Positions 11,010 through 24,100 of a DNA stretch of 64,000 bases are shown one piece after another. The notes beneath the pieces are model-generated. The model saw nothing but the letters and a program-made list of their open reading frames with translations, ran no database searches and was not told where the DNA came from. A program made the translations under genes and the position numbers. This stretch comes from Theristus sp. LFF4_11. Taxonomy: Eukaryota; Nematoda; Chromadorea; Monhysterida; Xyalidae. How positions within the stretch are numbered: position 1 is the first letter of the stretch; the number at the start of each line of letters is the position of its first letter. The DNA is taken from positions 363,229 through 427,228 of the forward strand of contig JASANC010003066.1 of the NCBI GenBank assembly GCA_030248135.1, written 5' to 3'.

Positions 11010-13026
11010 CTCGACGTCAACAAAAGGCTTCGTCTGATTTCAGGTGTCCGCACAGTGCAGTGCCGCAGCTGCAGCCGCGCGTCGATCGTGCCGCGCCACG
11101 GTCTGCCGCCGAACAGTGCGCTGGTCGAGGAGCTGCGTCGTGCCGAGCGCACAAACAACGACAACCGTGGTCGTCGTGGCCGGTCGTTGTCGCGGTCGCC
11201 GGATAAACGCAAGCAACAGCAACCGGCGACCATCCGCTGCGGCCAGTGCTGCGTGTTCGTTGATGTGTCCGACGCCTGTCGCCTGACCGACCATGTGAAG
11301 TTGTTTGCAATGTCCTCTTGTTTAAATTGTTGAAGTTCAACGTTGTCCATCAACAACAACGTCAAGCGGTCCGGTTTTGCTCTCTGATCTGAAGTGCGGA
11401 ACATTTCAGATCGATAGTTAGCTCAGAAGTTTTTTTGATGCGTAGATTATAGCTGAGCGAAAAAATCTTTCAGATAGAGATAGATTAAAAAAATTTTAGG
11501 CTTCCCCCAAAGCAACTATGATGTGAGTGACGCCTAGGTTGGACGTGAGCGGTGTTGTTCGACCACTTCCCCTCAATGCTGGTGCACCGCCGACTGCAGT
11601 GCCTGTGTCAAGGCCCGTTTATAGCTGACGTATGCGCATACGGCACGTGACGTCACGTCAGGTCCCGTGTTACTGCATATTATCATTCATACCTGACGTA
11701 CGTCGACGTTCGTCTGTATACGTCAGGTATGAACGGGCCTTCGTTCAGTGTGTGCATGCATTGGCATGCCGGTTCGTGTTTCGTCGGAATCTACGATAGA
11801 ATTTATAGGATCGCCTGCTGTGCCAGTCGTGCGCCAAGAAGAAATACGAACAGTCGATCGACAACATGCGTCTGCGCATCGAGGCGTCCATGCAGCTGAC
11901 GCGGGCGGTCGTCAAGCAGTCGAATAGCGAGTTCGAGAACGAGAACACCCGCTGCATGCAGGTGAGTGATTTTACCGCCGAATCCGGAGAATTATGGGCA
12001 TACCGATTCGCTTGCCTCTTATGTAGATTTACTGAAATATTGGCACCGATATGACATCATTTGCGTTGCGTGAGACGTCATTTCGGTGCGACACGTTTGA
12101 GAAAAAGGGCAATGTTTTTATTCAGTTGCTGACGAACAAGATGGCGACGCAGTTCGCGCAACTGGATGACTTTTGGCGAGCGACCAGCACTGAGCAGCAG
12201 TTCAATGCCGGCGTGCAGTGCGCGCGAGACATTTATGGGTGCTTCCAAGAGTGCCATGGTCAGTGTGTTTTAATTAATTAATTGAGAAACCACGTTGATG
12301 TGTGAATGTAGAATGTTTTTACTCCATTTATTTTCTCCGTCCCGTCAATGCGATGATTTGAGGACGCTTTGTTGAAGCTCTTGAGCGACCGCTTGACATT
12401 GGCGATCGAGATATTGCGAACACATATGTGGAACGTGGAATTAATCAGTTGCTAAATATAACTGAGAAAGAACCGGCTCGGAGAAAATGCCACGCAGTTT
12501 TTCTTCTCGCAAAGTAAAGCCTCATTTTTTCAAGGCCACATTGAACAGTCGATGCGCCATGCAAACGAGCAGTACAAAAAAACATTCAGGGTTAGTTTGG
12601 TTTTCCTGTCGAAAGTTTTTCTGCTCTTTTGTTGGGATGCGTGGGAAGTGCGAACGAAAGAAATAGCTTTTGGTCGTTGGTATGTGGTCAATGGTTATCA
12701 AAGAAGTTTGGTAGCAGCGTCCTTTCTGTTACCTGCTGTAATCTTGTGTCAATCGCAAACAAACACACCGGCACACTTTATAGTATGACAACTGTGGTGC
12801 CCGTGGGGTTTGCTTTGCGACTGTGCACAATCGGACTGAAATCATGAGCAAGTTTCGAACGCACCTTTGGAACACGACGTGAAAAATCGTTGTTGTTCTC
12901 TCATCTGAAACTGAAACGTGAATTAGTAGTGTCGGCTGGCATGCAATTGCGTTTGTGAAAAGAATGTGCTGGGATATTGCTTTTCAGGAATGCTTTCAGC
13001 GCATCGACGCCATGTTCGCGGAATAG
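10733..13026 (+). CDS. RING / B-box / coiled-coil (TRIM-like) protein, complete
   Basis: Seven exons in agreeing phase: 10733-10892, 11044-11294,11809-11961, 12126-12258, 12363-12434, 12535-12590 and 12988-13026 (stop TAG). The product is 287 residues. Residues ~14-70 form a C3HC4 RING (CPFC, ACCHLIC, KTC, QCRSC), with its second half in exon 2. An Arg/Ser-rich linker (RGRRGRSLSRSPDKRK) follows. Residues ~115-150 look like a B-box (CGQCC, TDHDRLLCQSC). The rest is charged and helical, fitting a coiled coil (NMRLRIEASMQ, QYEQS-type heptads). No NHL, SPRY or FN3 domain follows, so it is short for a TRIM. I chose the ATG after CTCAG; an in-frame ATG at 10,655 would add 26 Ala/Thr-rich residues. 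The donor of exon 5 is uncertain: 12,434 is used here, with an alternative GTAAAG near 12,513. AATAAA at 13,375-13,380. Confidence 0.8.
11405..11525 (-). mobile_element. Family C fragment in intron 2 of the TRIM-like gene
   Basis: Contains AGATCGATAGTTAGCTCAG and CAGATAGAGATAGATTAAAA, as in 5,583-6,000. Confidence 0.55.
11603..11742. mobile_element. MITE family G (palindromic, ACGTCACGTCAGG)
   Basis: Ends AGGCCCGTTTATAGCTGACG and CGTCAGGTATGAACGGGCCT are inverted. The centre has GGCACGTGACGTCACG. Related copies are at 39,768-39,880 (partial) and 51,186-51,402. Confidence 0.75.
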
Positions 13027-14523
13027 ACACGTTCTGTGATTGCATTTCTCATGTCAACACATTTTGCAAACTTTGTGAATTGTGACATGACGTTAGGTCA
13101 TTGTTATTGTTGTTCTGATGGTGACATTTGTCTCGTTTTGTCTTCTCATTTTCAATTTTTCATCTTTGAGAATTTCGCAGGGTCGAGTTTCTTCTTTTGT
13201 TTTTGATGATCTCTTCTTAGTTTTGGTGATTCAAATTACTGCTAGGGAGCTACTGTCAAGAAAACAGTTGATTGTTGCCGCAGTGAATAGTTGAATTAGC
13301 ATTAACTTGCAACATTTTCTCTAGTATTTCATTTTTCCAATGGATCAACTCGACACGATTGTGGCAAAAAATGCAATAAACATTGATCATCGGCAAATTA
13401 AGAAATGCAATATTTTTTTGCAATCGCATTGTTACAGCAAAACAAAAAACCAAACACAGAGGGGTGGATGCACCAATATTTTAAAAACAACGAAAAAATC
13501 TAAAAGTTTTGTATGGCACCAAGTAACTTCGGAAGCAGAACGGGAAGCATAAGTACAGCTGAATGAATGTCGATACTTCGGGCAGCACAGGGCGATACCT
13601 TCTCGGGTCACGACACGATTTATGACAAGTTCCGAAATATCCGGAAATTTGTGGCAGAAAACAGATAAGGAAAAATGCCGCCACTGCCACTGTACCAACC
13701 AATCAAGGTCGTGTGAAGGAAAATCATGTCGTGTCGTGTCCCAACAACAAGATAGTCCGAAAATAAAAGATGACATTCCACTACATGTTTTGTTCTGGAA
13801 TATAAAGATGACATTCCATTACATTTTTTGTTCTAGAATACGGTTCAGTTAAGTTCCATTCAGCTTTTGCACAAATAAATACGTTTTCAGCACACATGTC
13901 CAATTCAAACCAGCGCGGAAGCGCAACCATACACAAAGTTCTGTGAGCTTTGGTTGCAACAACAATGCAGCGCAGCTTACACTAGAATTTGCATTCGTTT
14001 CAAACAGACAACTAAATTACTGGTCACCCACTTTCGCACCAATCTTGGACAAAAACCAGAAAGCCCGTAGCAGTGCAGTTTTGCAACTTGCAATACTGTT
14101 TTTAAAATGCAAAAATCATATTTTAAGTACAGCATTTGATGCAATTATGTAAGTACGTTTTTAAGCAACGCAAACAGTGTGTTGATCTCAAAATAATCGA
14201 GATTCTAAAAAATACAGTACAACCAAAAATCTATACCAATAAAATATTCTGCACAAATTACCACTCCAAGCCGTTTCAATGTCAATCTTTCAACCTTCGT
14301 TACTGCACCAACAATTCAACATAAACATTCAATTGAGACAGTTGTGAACAAAAAAAACGTTTGAGAACCGTAGCCCAATATTGAGTCAACAAATAAGACA
14401 ACATGAACCAACACACCAAAAAATCAATTGGCACCAACAACAAAAACAAACCACACACATATAACAACAAATCTGCCAGAAAAGCCACTCGGTTGACGAA
14501 GCAATAAAAAAAAACCACCACAA
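13027..14523. other. Convergent intergenic region, no gene seen
   Basis: Between the stop of the plus-strand TRIM-like gene and the stop of the minus-strand RhoGAP gene. It presumably holds both 3' UTRs (AATAAA on plus at 13,375). I see no exon with a splice-compatible reading frame. Confidence 0.6.
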
Positions 14524-15176
14524 TCACAAATAATACACTGTAACTTTCGTGTTGTTCGGCGGCGTCGTGGAGCCGCGCGGTTCCTCTCCAATCGGCACAA
14601 ACGCGGGCGGCGCCCCTCGACGTCGCTCCGTCAACGGCCCGCAAATCTCGACCGCACTGTCCACCGTCAGTTCGGCCGCCTCGCGTTGCTTCAGAAATAA
14701 ACTCGATCGCTCCAACTCGGACGCCGTTGATTGGTTGTTCAGTGACTCGTCGAGCACGCTGATTGGCTGCTCCGGTGTTGTTGTGGTCGTCGTCGGCGCA
14801 TTATTCGTGTCGTTGTGATTCGCGTCGAAATGCCGCGGTCCGGAGTTTTTGCGCCAACTCACCATCGTCGTCGTCGTCGTCGTCGACTCCGGCTCGCATT
14901 TTGGCGCATTCCGCGATTGCGCGAAACTCGACGCGAACAGACGATCCTTGGTGGCGCCATTGTTGTTGTTGTTTTCCTGGTTGTTGTTGTTGTTGTTGTG
15001 CACGATTTGGTACTCGATTTGGAGCGCGGGCGCGGGGTGCTGTTCCGCTGCGGGGTGGTGTACCACTGCGGGGTGGTGTACCACCGTGTCATTATCGTCC
15101 ACGGCACGAACGGCCAATCGAGTCACAGTGACCGAGTCCTTGGCGGTGTCCTGCATCAGTTCGTCGGCGTCGTCAT
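14524..15176 (-). other. Last coding exon of the RhoGAP gene: low-complexity tail
   Basis: The exon encodes about 217 residues of disordered tail. It includes a His-Pro repeat (VVHHPAVVHHPA), two Asn runs of five to six residues, two Thr runs, and the end TKVTVYYL. The repeats come from CAA/CAC/ACG trinucleotide runs, so length polymorphism is likely. The reverse strand has long open frames rich in Val/Cys that are shadows of these runs. Confidence 0.8.
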
Positions 15177-18100
15177 CTGGACAGACGAAAATTGAAATGA
15201 TAAAAGCTGAGAAAAAAACGATAAAAGTCAAGCACTCAATGGCAGTTCGGATGGTGTGCCAAGAACGGACGGATTACTAGCCCTAGCTCACTGGTTGTAC
15301 TGATCTTTCAGCGGGAACAACCCTGAGCAAAGCAACCACCTTGCAGACAAGCGTCAAGCAAAAATACCAAGCAGCAAATTCAAATGCAGCTGTTTGATGC
15401 CAATGTTGCGAAGGATGAGCATGACACGAAATCCGAGAAAAAAAACCAACGTCCAAAAAACTGCAATATGCCGAAAAAAACGCTGACCAACCAGTGCCAT
15501 CCGGCTGCACATTGTCATAGCGGCTTTGTTCCACCTTGATCGACTCACTTGATTCTTCTTCTGTTTCACTTGATGCCGCTGGTTTACCTGGAAAACGTAA
15601 GATGATTTTCAAAATCGTTTGGATTGTAAAAACGAAATTCGATCCATTCATTCGGCTTTTGTGGAACAAAATGGTTGTTCAAAAAACCCGACACTACACA
15701 CTTCGATGTGAACGCAACGCCACACAAACAAAAGCACAGTTTCGATTTGAATCAATCAAGAAGTCAATCAGCGCGAAGCCACCAATCAATTGGATCAAAA
15801 AAAACAATTAAAGAGAAATCTTCCACCTTGCCCACCAGCGCGATGCGTGCTGTCGACACTGTCCGCAATTCGCACCGTCTTCTTTCCGGCCGCTTTCGTC
15901 TCGGTCGCGCTCAGGTTCTCCATGGAGCTCAGTATGAAATTGGCGGTGCCAATCGAGACGACGCTGGTCGGACTGGTCTGGGGCGCTAACGTGGGCGCCG
16001 CGTTTGGCCGAGCGGGCTGACTGCTGCTGCCTGGCAGGAGATTCACCGGCTGACGGTGGACTGTCATGCGCGCCTCGATCAGATTCGGTGGCGCTTGGCT
16101 GTGCGGCTGAATTGTCGGCAAAATTATGAAGTTCTGTCTTGTTGTGTTCGTTTTCAAACAAAGGAACCCCTTTTTTGTCCGTAACACAAAACACTATTGG
16201 TTGGAGGTCAGATAAGCGAACTAGCGAGACGTTCTCTACTTTGGTGCTGGGTTGGCACAGGAAAAAAAACCGGTTTCTTTTCCGTTTTAAAACTGGTTTT
16301 TTTCAGTCTTTTTTCTTGAAAAAATAAAGAACCGGTTTTTTATCTTAAAAATTTTCAAACTTCGTGGTCAAAAATCACAACTCTTCGTTTGATTGATAAA
16401 ATGTAAAATTATATTTTTGAAAAAAACGGTGCAGTGAACTGTGTCAAACTGAACTGGGGAAGCATCATTTTGCAGAAGCTTTTGTGTCAAGGGTCAAGTG
16501 AAATACGATGAAGACAAGGTGAGTGCTAAACCAAGTGCATATGCAGACTGACTGACGATGTTGTCGATTTGCAAAGGGTAACTGATGAAATGTTATTTTT
16601 CAAACGCAATCCGCCACCGGTTTCACTTTGCAGTTCTGCAAATCTCGCCCCCTAATCGGGGTCAGCTATCCGGTCTCCTTGCAACCGTCCCTCCCCGCTC
16701 CCCAAACCTACACGGTCACTGCCCAGTCTTTGTTTTCAATTTATTGAACGTGCTGCCCTGGAAACCAATAAAAGCGAAATTAATTTGATTTGAAACAAAA
16801 AATTGGGTAGCATTTGGTGGCAAAAACAGCATATTGGGTCGGTTGTATGCCCGAAAACAGCATTTTACGCTGCTCAAAATCACTAATTTTGATGTATTTC
16901 CTATTTTGAGTTCAAGATGCCAAGTTCTGAAAAGTTTAGGAGGTGGGAAGCATTCGGTTTTTTATGGTTTTAGAACGGTTTTAAAACGGAAAAGAAACCG
17001 TTTTTTTCCTGGCAATATAAAAAACCGGTTTTTTACCAACTCTATTTGGTGCCATGGTTAAAAAAAACTTTTTTGGTTTCATGGAAACACAACTTCCGCC
17101 GACCATCAGTGGGCGATCAGCAGTGGACTCATCGATATACACGGTCTCACGAGTGGCACCGTCATGCCGTTCAACGTTCACTGATGCCAGTGCACCGGTG
17201 GTGACTCGCACGTCAGCATTGTTGTAATCCCTGCCGCTGTTGTCCGAGTCGGACTGCGGCGAGAGGCGCGTTTGCGTTTGAGCGTTTGACTCGTCGGCAA
17301 GCGTCAGGCGAAAGGCGGATGAAAGGCTGGAGGAAGAATGGAATTGGTGTGATTCTGACTGGCTGCAATTTTGCTGTTTTCAATCTAGCGCGATAATCTG
17401 GACCGGTCTCAAGCGGACTTACAATCTGATCCTTTAACACCACTTATTTTTTAACACCAGTTCCACATAGTGACACTGGACAAAAGCAGCCCGCAGCTTC
17501 GCTAATAACTGAAAATTTCGTCCTCCATAACCCAGAATCAAAAAAAGCGCCACGACGAAAACGACTCACTCGACCGAACCGGGCCGCCGTTTCAGTTGCT
17601 GACCGCGCGCGGGCGTCAACGGCAACGTTCCATTGTGATTGTCACTGAGACGATGGCTGTTTTGATTGTTCCGATTCGTGACCGCCTGGTGGAATTCGTT
17701 CGCAAACGAGACGTTCGAAGTGTTGGAAGAGGTACGACGACTGAGGCGTTGGCTCTGCAGGCTGAACTTGCGATCGTCCGCTGCGGACACGGAGAGACTC
17801 GGCGAGCCTGGAAAAAAGGGTGAAGACAGCTGGCTGAATGGTGGGGTGGTTTGCACGTGCACCATGGTGAAGAACCATGCAGCTAAAGCTAATCAGTCAG
17901 CACCCTGCGATTCCAGAAGACTGATTTTAGTGTTCATGATTGTGGAATAACACATGTTTTCGTGCGATTTGTAAAACGATCTATTCGCATTTCGCACCGG
18001 GTGACCGACAAAACATTGACAGAGACTGCCGGGAAGTCCAACGTTCCGCCTATCAACTCCACGATCTAAACAATCCTCGTCTGCAGCTGCACCAAACGCA

Positions 18101-21100
18101 ACCTAGCGCACCTTTCTCAAAGACGGACGCAATGAATTTCGCCGTCTCCGAGCGCGTGTCCTGCTGCACCGGCTGGTCACTGGCGGATGTTTGCTGACTG
18201 GCGCTGTCGTCGTCCTGCTGCTCGCACGGGTTCTTCAAGAATTGTAACGTCTGCGACTGCGCCGGATGCTGCTGCGAGCCGGGCGGGCACACTTGTGTGA
18301 TCGACTGCAGAACGGTTGGAAACAAAAGCACGTTGTGAAAACAAGTTTTCGTTATCAGAATGCTGAACAATGGCGTTCTTGTGAGTTTTCTCGATTCCTA
18401 TCATACAATTCGTGGCGTCGTGGTGGAACGTGGCGTACTTGGCTGCCAGGTGGTGCGCATACCTGACGGAGAGTCGGGCAACCGCATGGAGGTGATCACG
18501 ACGCCGTTGCCCCCGCACGGGTATGATAAACAAACTCCAAAATGCCTCACTGCCCCTCACTCCACTCACGCTAACTGAAATCGGTGAGCCCCTCGCCGTG
18601 TGTCCGCCGGGGAACCGCAGCGGCGGCGCGTTGCGCTGTTGCGGCGTGGACGCCATCGGGTGCTGGCAGTCCAACGTGAACACGTTGCCATTATTGTCAT
18701 TGGTATTACGACTGGCGACATTGGCCGCCAGTGTTGGCGTCAACAGACCGCCATTCGCAGTTTGCTCCATGTGCCAGCTGGCCGGCTCAATCGAGCGACA
18801 CATCAGTGGCGTGTGGCTGTCTGGCTGGAAAATGGTGGAAAAAGAATGTGCGTGAGGTTCGGCATGTCCGGCATTTCCAATGTCGGTGCTGTCCCAGAAC
18901 GCTTTTTACGTTTTTCTTTCCCTTGCTGGTGCATTTTTATTCCCAGGAGAGTGCAAATCTAAAGTTGCACCTTTACAAACAAAAACACACAGGCACAACA
19001 CTGTCAAATGCAGTGCGTGGCGTGTGCGTGCGTGTTTTGCAACATTCCTCGACTAAACACAAGTGGGCCGCACAGCACCAGCATACGAGCTGGCCTTCGC
19101 GTTCTGGTCCAAAATAATCGCACACACACACACGTGTCTACGCCTGTTTAACGCTAACTTGGTGGGACAGCTATCCGCGGTGGCGGCAAAACACAACAAC
19201 AACAACAACAACAAAATCAACCAACAACAAGTGCACAGTGCTCACAAACGCACATTACCGACCCAATGCGTCGCGTCAGCTGGCGACGGCTGGTCAACAG
19301 CGGTCACGTAGCTCGCTGTCGAGTGTTTCTCGTGCGACGGCAGCCAGGCGACCAGCGACTTCCGCCAGCTGGTGCCACGTGCCACCACCGATGACAGCAG
19401 TGACTCGGCACTGCGCGATGAGCGCAGGGGTGAACTGAAAAAACAGTGCGAAGTGAAAACGGGGATGTGTGCGAAATTAGGATTGGCGGAAAAGAAGTTT
19501 TCATTTGAGGAACGTGCATTTTTGTGACCATGCGCATCTTTCGAATCCGAATGCTGCACAGTCACAGTCACAGACATAAACAGACACAATAGAAAGACAC
19601 TGGCGAACACACGGACGATACAATGCACGCAGCAAACCAAACAACTTTCAGACAAGGAGTTCACTTTTCGACCAGAAGTGTTAATCAGAATACCGTATTA
19701 CCTCTATTAAGCCCCCCCCCCAAAAATTAACCCCCCCAAAAAAATAAACCCCCACCCCCTCGACAAGTTTCCAAATAATCCCCCCCCCAAAATAATCCCC
19801 CATGGGGGATTATTGAAACCTGTTTGAAACACATACCCAGCGAATTCAGTGGCTGGCTGCAGTGAAAATGATGAAATTGTGCTACGAAAGGCCCCAAATG
19901 GATGAGTTAATGGTAATTTCATTACAAAAGGCTGTTGTAAAAGGTAATTTCTATGTAGAGTAGAAGTTTCTGCGACTTCCTTCCTGCCATGGAAGGTATT
20001 TTTGCCATTTTGCCCACTCCTAAAAATGGTTTCCAAATAAACCCCCCCCCCAAAAAATAAACCCCCACCCCCAGAAGTCGCTGAAGAAATAAACCCCCAT
20101 GGGGGTTTATTAGAGGTAATACGGTACTCAAATCGACAACAAGTAACAACTATTTGAAGGAAGACCCATGAACCAACTTCACGACAGCACCGGCCTTCGC
20201 TGGCGACGGTGCCTTGTTTGCCCACAGACACGAGGCCGCTGCACCGGGCTGCTCCTCCGTTAAGCCTCTTTTTAAGAGCCTCTCTTCCGGGTCGTTGATA
20301 TTCGTCGGCGGTGAGTTCTCATGGGCCTAGAATTGCGTTGAATTAAGAGCTACCGCACGATTAAGTGACTTTCATTCTTTCATTTCTGTGTTCGTCCAGC
20401 AAGCACACGATTTCACGATTCGAGAAGGCAGCCCACAGCCGCTGATGAGGCTCCTCCCCTCTCTTCGCAGCTATAGCCAAGCCGAAACGCAGACCACCGC
20501 TCCATGCAACTCCGGATTGAATTTGCGAAAATCACCCGCATCGTAGAAGTCATGTAAACCACCTGTCGTTTATGTTGCCGCCTCCGATTGGAGAGCCGCT
20601 GTCGACGCACATCCCAACCCTTCGTCAGTGTACTGGCGGAGACCGTCCCGATCGCACCAAATGCTTGATCCACACTTGATGTCGTCGATGAATGGTCGGT
20701 GGTCCTTGAGTGTTGCGGCAAGTTGGCGCCGGCTGACGCGAACGGTTCGCCGGTTACTCCTGAAATTTTACAAACGTTGCCGATTTCCAGGATAGAATCA
20801 ACTTAGCTTATTCGTTTTTGCGTTTTTTTGGGTAGCACGTCGAACGGTACGGACAATCATGTTGGTGTGCGTGCACAACTTCAGAAACCAATCACAAGTG
20901 AAACAAATGCAAAAAACGCAAAAATACGTCGGTGTGGTTTGATTGACTAAGGTGGGAAAGGAACGCATAAAGTTCAAAAAACATCCAACACAGCAAAACA
21001 CTGACGTTAAAAACTAAACGCGGAAAAAAGGAAAACGAAAACTCCAATACCTAAAATACAAACTTTACTTTCTAAATGCACTTATAAATAAATATATACA

Positions 21101-24100
21101 CCCGAATATATGCAATACAAGCGACAGACACTTCAAAACAGTAACAAGAGAGAGAGAGAGAGTGAAAAACCAACCGACGGTGGCGGAGCGTTGCATCGGT
21201 GCAGAAATGGTCGGTCGCGCAGTGGACCGTCGACTCGCCACGCTGCCGCTGAGCAACGACGACGGCGACAGAAACGAGGACCACCAGGAGGAGTTGGTGG
21301 ACGTGTTCAGTGACGGCGATCTGCAGTGGAACAATGCACGCGAATAGTGCTGGTTGTTGTTGATGGCAGACACGACAGCAGTGCGCTGCCAACTGCCGTT
21401 GTCGCACGCTCACAACCAGCGAACACGCCAGTCACACAGTGCCACTGGTTGTGTGTTCGTGACTGTGTTCACTGACACAAAAACAATGGCACCGAGTCTT
21501 CCCGAAGACAAAGATGTTCTTCACAAGCTACAGTCCATCTGGAAAATATATGCAACATGACGTGATGATCAACCAATCAGCTTTGAGAACTGCTCATGAT
21601 CAACCAATCAGCGCTGAGAACTGCTATGACCAACGAATCAGCTAGTTGCCTATATTATCCAGATGGACTGTTGGAAATTCAGCCAACGAAACAGCGCCAC
21701 ACTACGCCGACCACTCTGCAACGCAGACAGCAGTACCGTTTCGGCAGTTCAATGACGGCATGGACGCGGGCGTCCGGCTCGTGTTCGCCACTCGACTCGG
21801 CCAGCGTCAGCTCCGGGTCGCGCCGCACGTCGACGCATTTGCGATGGCGCAGATCCGGCAGCGACGCGTCGTCCGGGATCTTGCACGCGCGCAGCGACAT
21901 CAGGCGGCTGCGTGCCTCGGCGAGATCCATCAGTTTCGTCGACGACGCCGGTCGGGCGCGCCGGAGTTTCTGTTCTGAAACGGCATTTTTTCCGGTTTTT
22001 TTTCTTTGGCGCAATTTCGTTTGATCATCATCTCACTGATGAATTCGATCGACGTTCTTTATAATTTTTTACTCGTTGTCTCTCACCTATCCTCCCACTG
22101 ATGTTGCTCATGTGTTCAAACGTCCCTGAAAACGTCAACCCTCTGTTTGGCTTATTAGCTGCACTTGAATTAGAGATTGATGATCGATTGTGGAAGATTG
22201 TGCATCCAGCCAGTGTGCTGTTTTTTTCTGAGATGCAAAGAAACTGTGTGTTGTATTTGCTGTGTATTTTGCAACACTCGGTGATGGAAACGAATAAGTA
22301 ACCAAACCCAAGCCCCAATGTTTCCGTTTAGTCTTGCTAATACTACTGACCAATATCCCAACTACCAGTTCCTTGCGTTCCCTTTCTGTGACATTCTGTA
22401 ATCAAGCTAAATGCACTTGTTGGTTGCATAAATTCTGCCCCACTTCCATGTCAATGGGCCACTGACAGCTGGGGACAGCAGCGAGCAGCCGTGATCGTGT
22501 TCATGCATGAAAACACCATTAAACATAGCTGGATACAAGTTGTTGGTTTCGGTGAGAACATGTTGGATAAACAAGTCTATTTTCTCGAAGTGCTGTTTGC
22601 TATCAAACTAGTCAGTCTATACAATCATGGCTGTTATTTATTTATTAGACACCCACGAATTCGATTCGATAATATTCGCGATAATTTGTCGTTTCGCGAT
22701 TTTTGTTATCAACGATAAAATATGCAGTTTCAACAGAAATTTTCCAAGAAGATCAATAAAACATGGAGAGCTACAGTCCATTTGAAAGCCAACGGAGTAC
22801 GGTAAATTCAACTACATCCGATCTTGGCACTGTTTTGCTGCTACTGTAGCTGCGCCTGTAACCATTATCAGGGAAGCGTATTTGAAAACATCAATAAATA
22901 GTGTTAGAAACGTATTTGAAAAGCCCACAAATAGTGTTTTCGGAACGATAATCAGGGCGAGACCGTGTCATGGAGCTGATACAACAATTATCTTGGTCCC
23001 GAGACTCCATGCGCGCATACATGGGTAAACAGTTTCATGCTTGACGCGGGAATTCAAACTTGGTAAAATGATCCGCGTCCCCGAAATAGGGTCGGGTCAC
23101 TTAGGCTATTTTCTATTGCCACATAAAGATTGAAATTGATTGCTTTTATGCATTTGCAAACGCATTGAGTCGCAGAACCTAAACAATTGGAATTGGTAAT
23201 AGTAGATGCTGTACTCCATGGATGCGTCATTTTGCCATTTAACTGAACCAATCCTACAGATAAATAAAATATCCATCATCAAGCCCGTTGAAACCGTTCA
23301 GCAGCAGCCGCAAATCAACGCGGAGACCGTGGAAACAAAGATAGCAACGAGAACGAGCTCAGTTCACACGAAACCAACCAAACTCACCCGACGGCGTCGG
23401 CACCCTGGCGGCGCTCGAGTGTCCCCTGGCGGTGATTTCCGTCTGTGAGCGGCGTTTCACCAGCGCCGAGCCGGATGGTGAGCCGGTGCGATTGAATATG
23501 CGATCGGCAAAGCGAATCATCAGCTCCGTCACGACCGCCTGCGCGTTGATGCCGCTGAGATACGCGGGCGTGCCGCTGTGCTCCGGACCGTCCGTTGTGC
23601 TGAGCTCGTGCGTGTGACTGCTGGAAAAGGCGGGAAATGGAAATTAGACAACTGTAGATCGGAGTGAAATTGGTCGAATAAATTGCAGTCGAACTCAAAA
23701 TTACAGACAATTCTGTCAAAAGAGAGAAACTGTGAAAAAATTGGATCTGAATATTTAAAGAAAATTTCTTTTTCTTGCGCTCAGTGTCAGTATCAATCAG
23801 TAAGAGCCGGTTAAAACCCAGCACGGTTTGAGCCCAGTTCGACCTTAGACTGCATCATGTTATGGATGGCAATTTGCATGAACTGTGACTTGATCATTTG
23901 TTTTGCTACATTTTTGGAACATCTTTGGAAGGATGCCATTGGCAGCATATTGTTATTTTGTAATTCCGGTATTTACCCCTTCATTTTGCATAAGTCTCTT
24001 GCTTTCTCGTCCATCCACTTTCGCACTATCTCGCCATTTTGTAGTTTTTGAAAGTTTTTCTAATCTTTTTCATATTTTCAAATATTCACATTTTCTCCGT

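Noticed and set aside
10634..11404. 256-codon minus-strand ORF with Cys and Gly runs
   Set aside because: Shadow of the RING gene exons and of a CAA microsatellite intron; no domain, and low-complexity translation.
14763..15280. Three long plus-strand ORFs rich in Val, Cys and Gly
   Set aside because: Complement of the Asn/Thr/His-Pro repeats in the last RhoGAP exon.
21162..21347. Plus-strand acidic ORF (LPLSNDDGDRNEDHQEEL)
   Set aside because: Antisense of RhoGAP exon 15, whose Ser-rich frame links in phase to exons 14 and 16.
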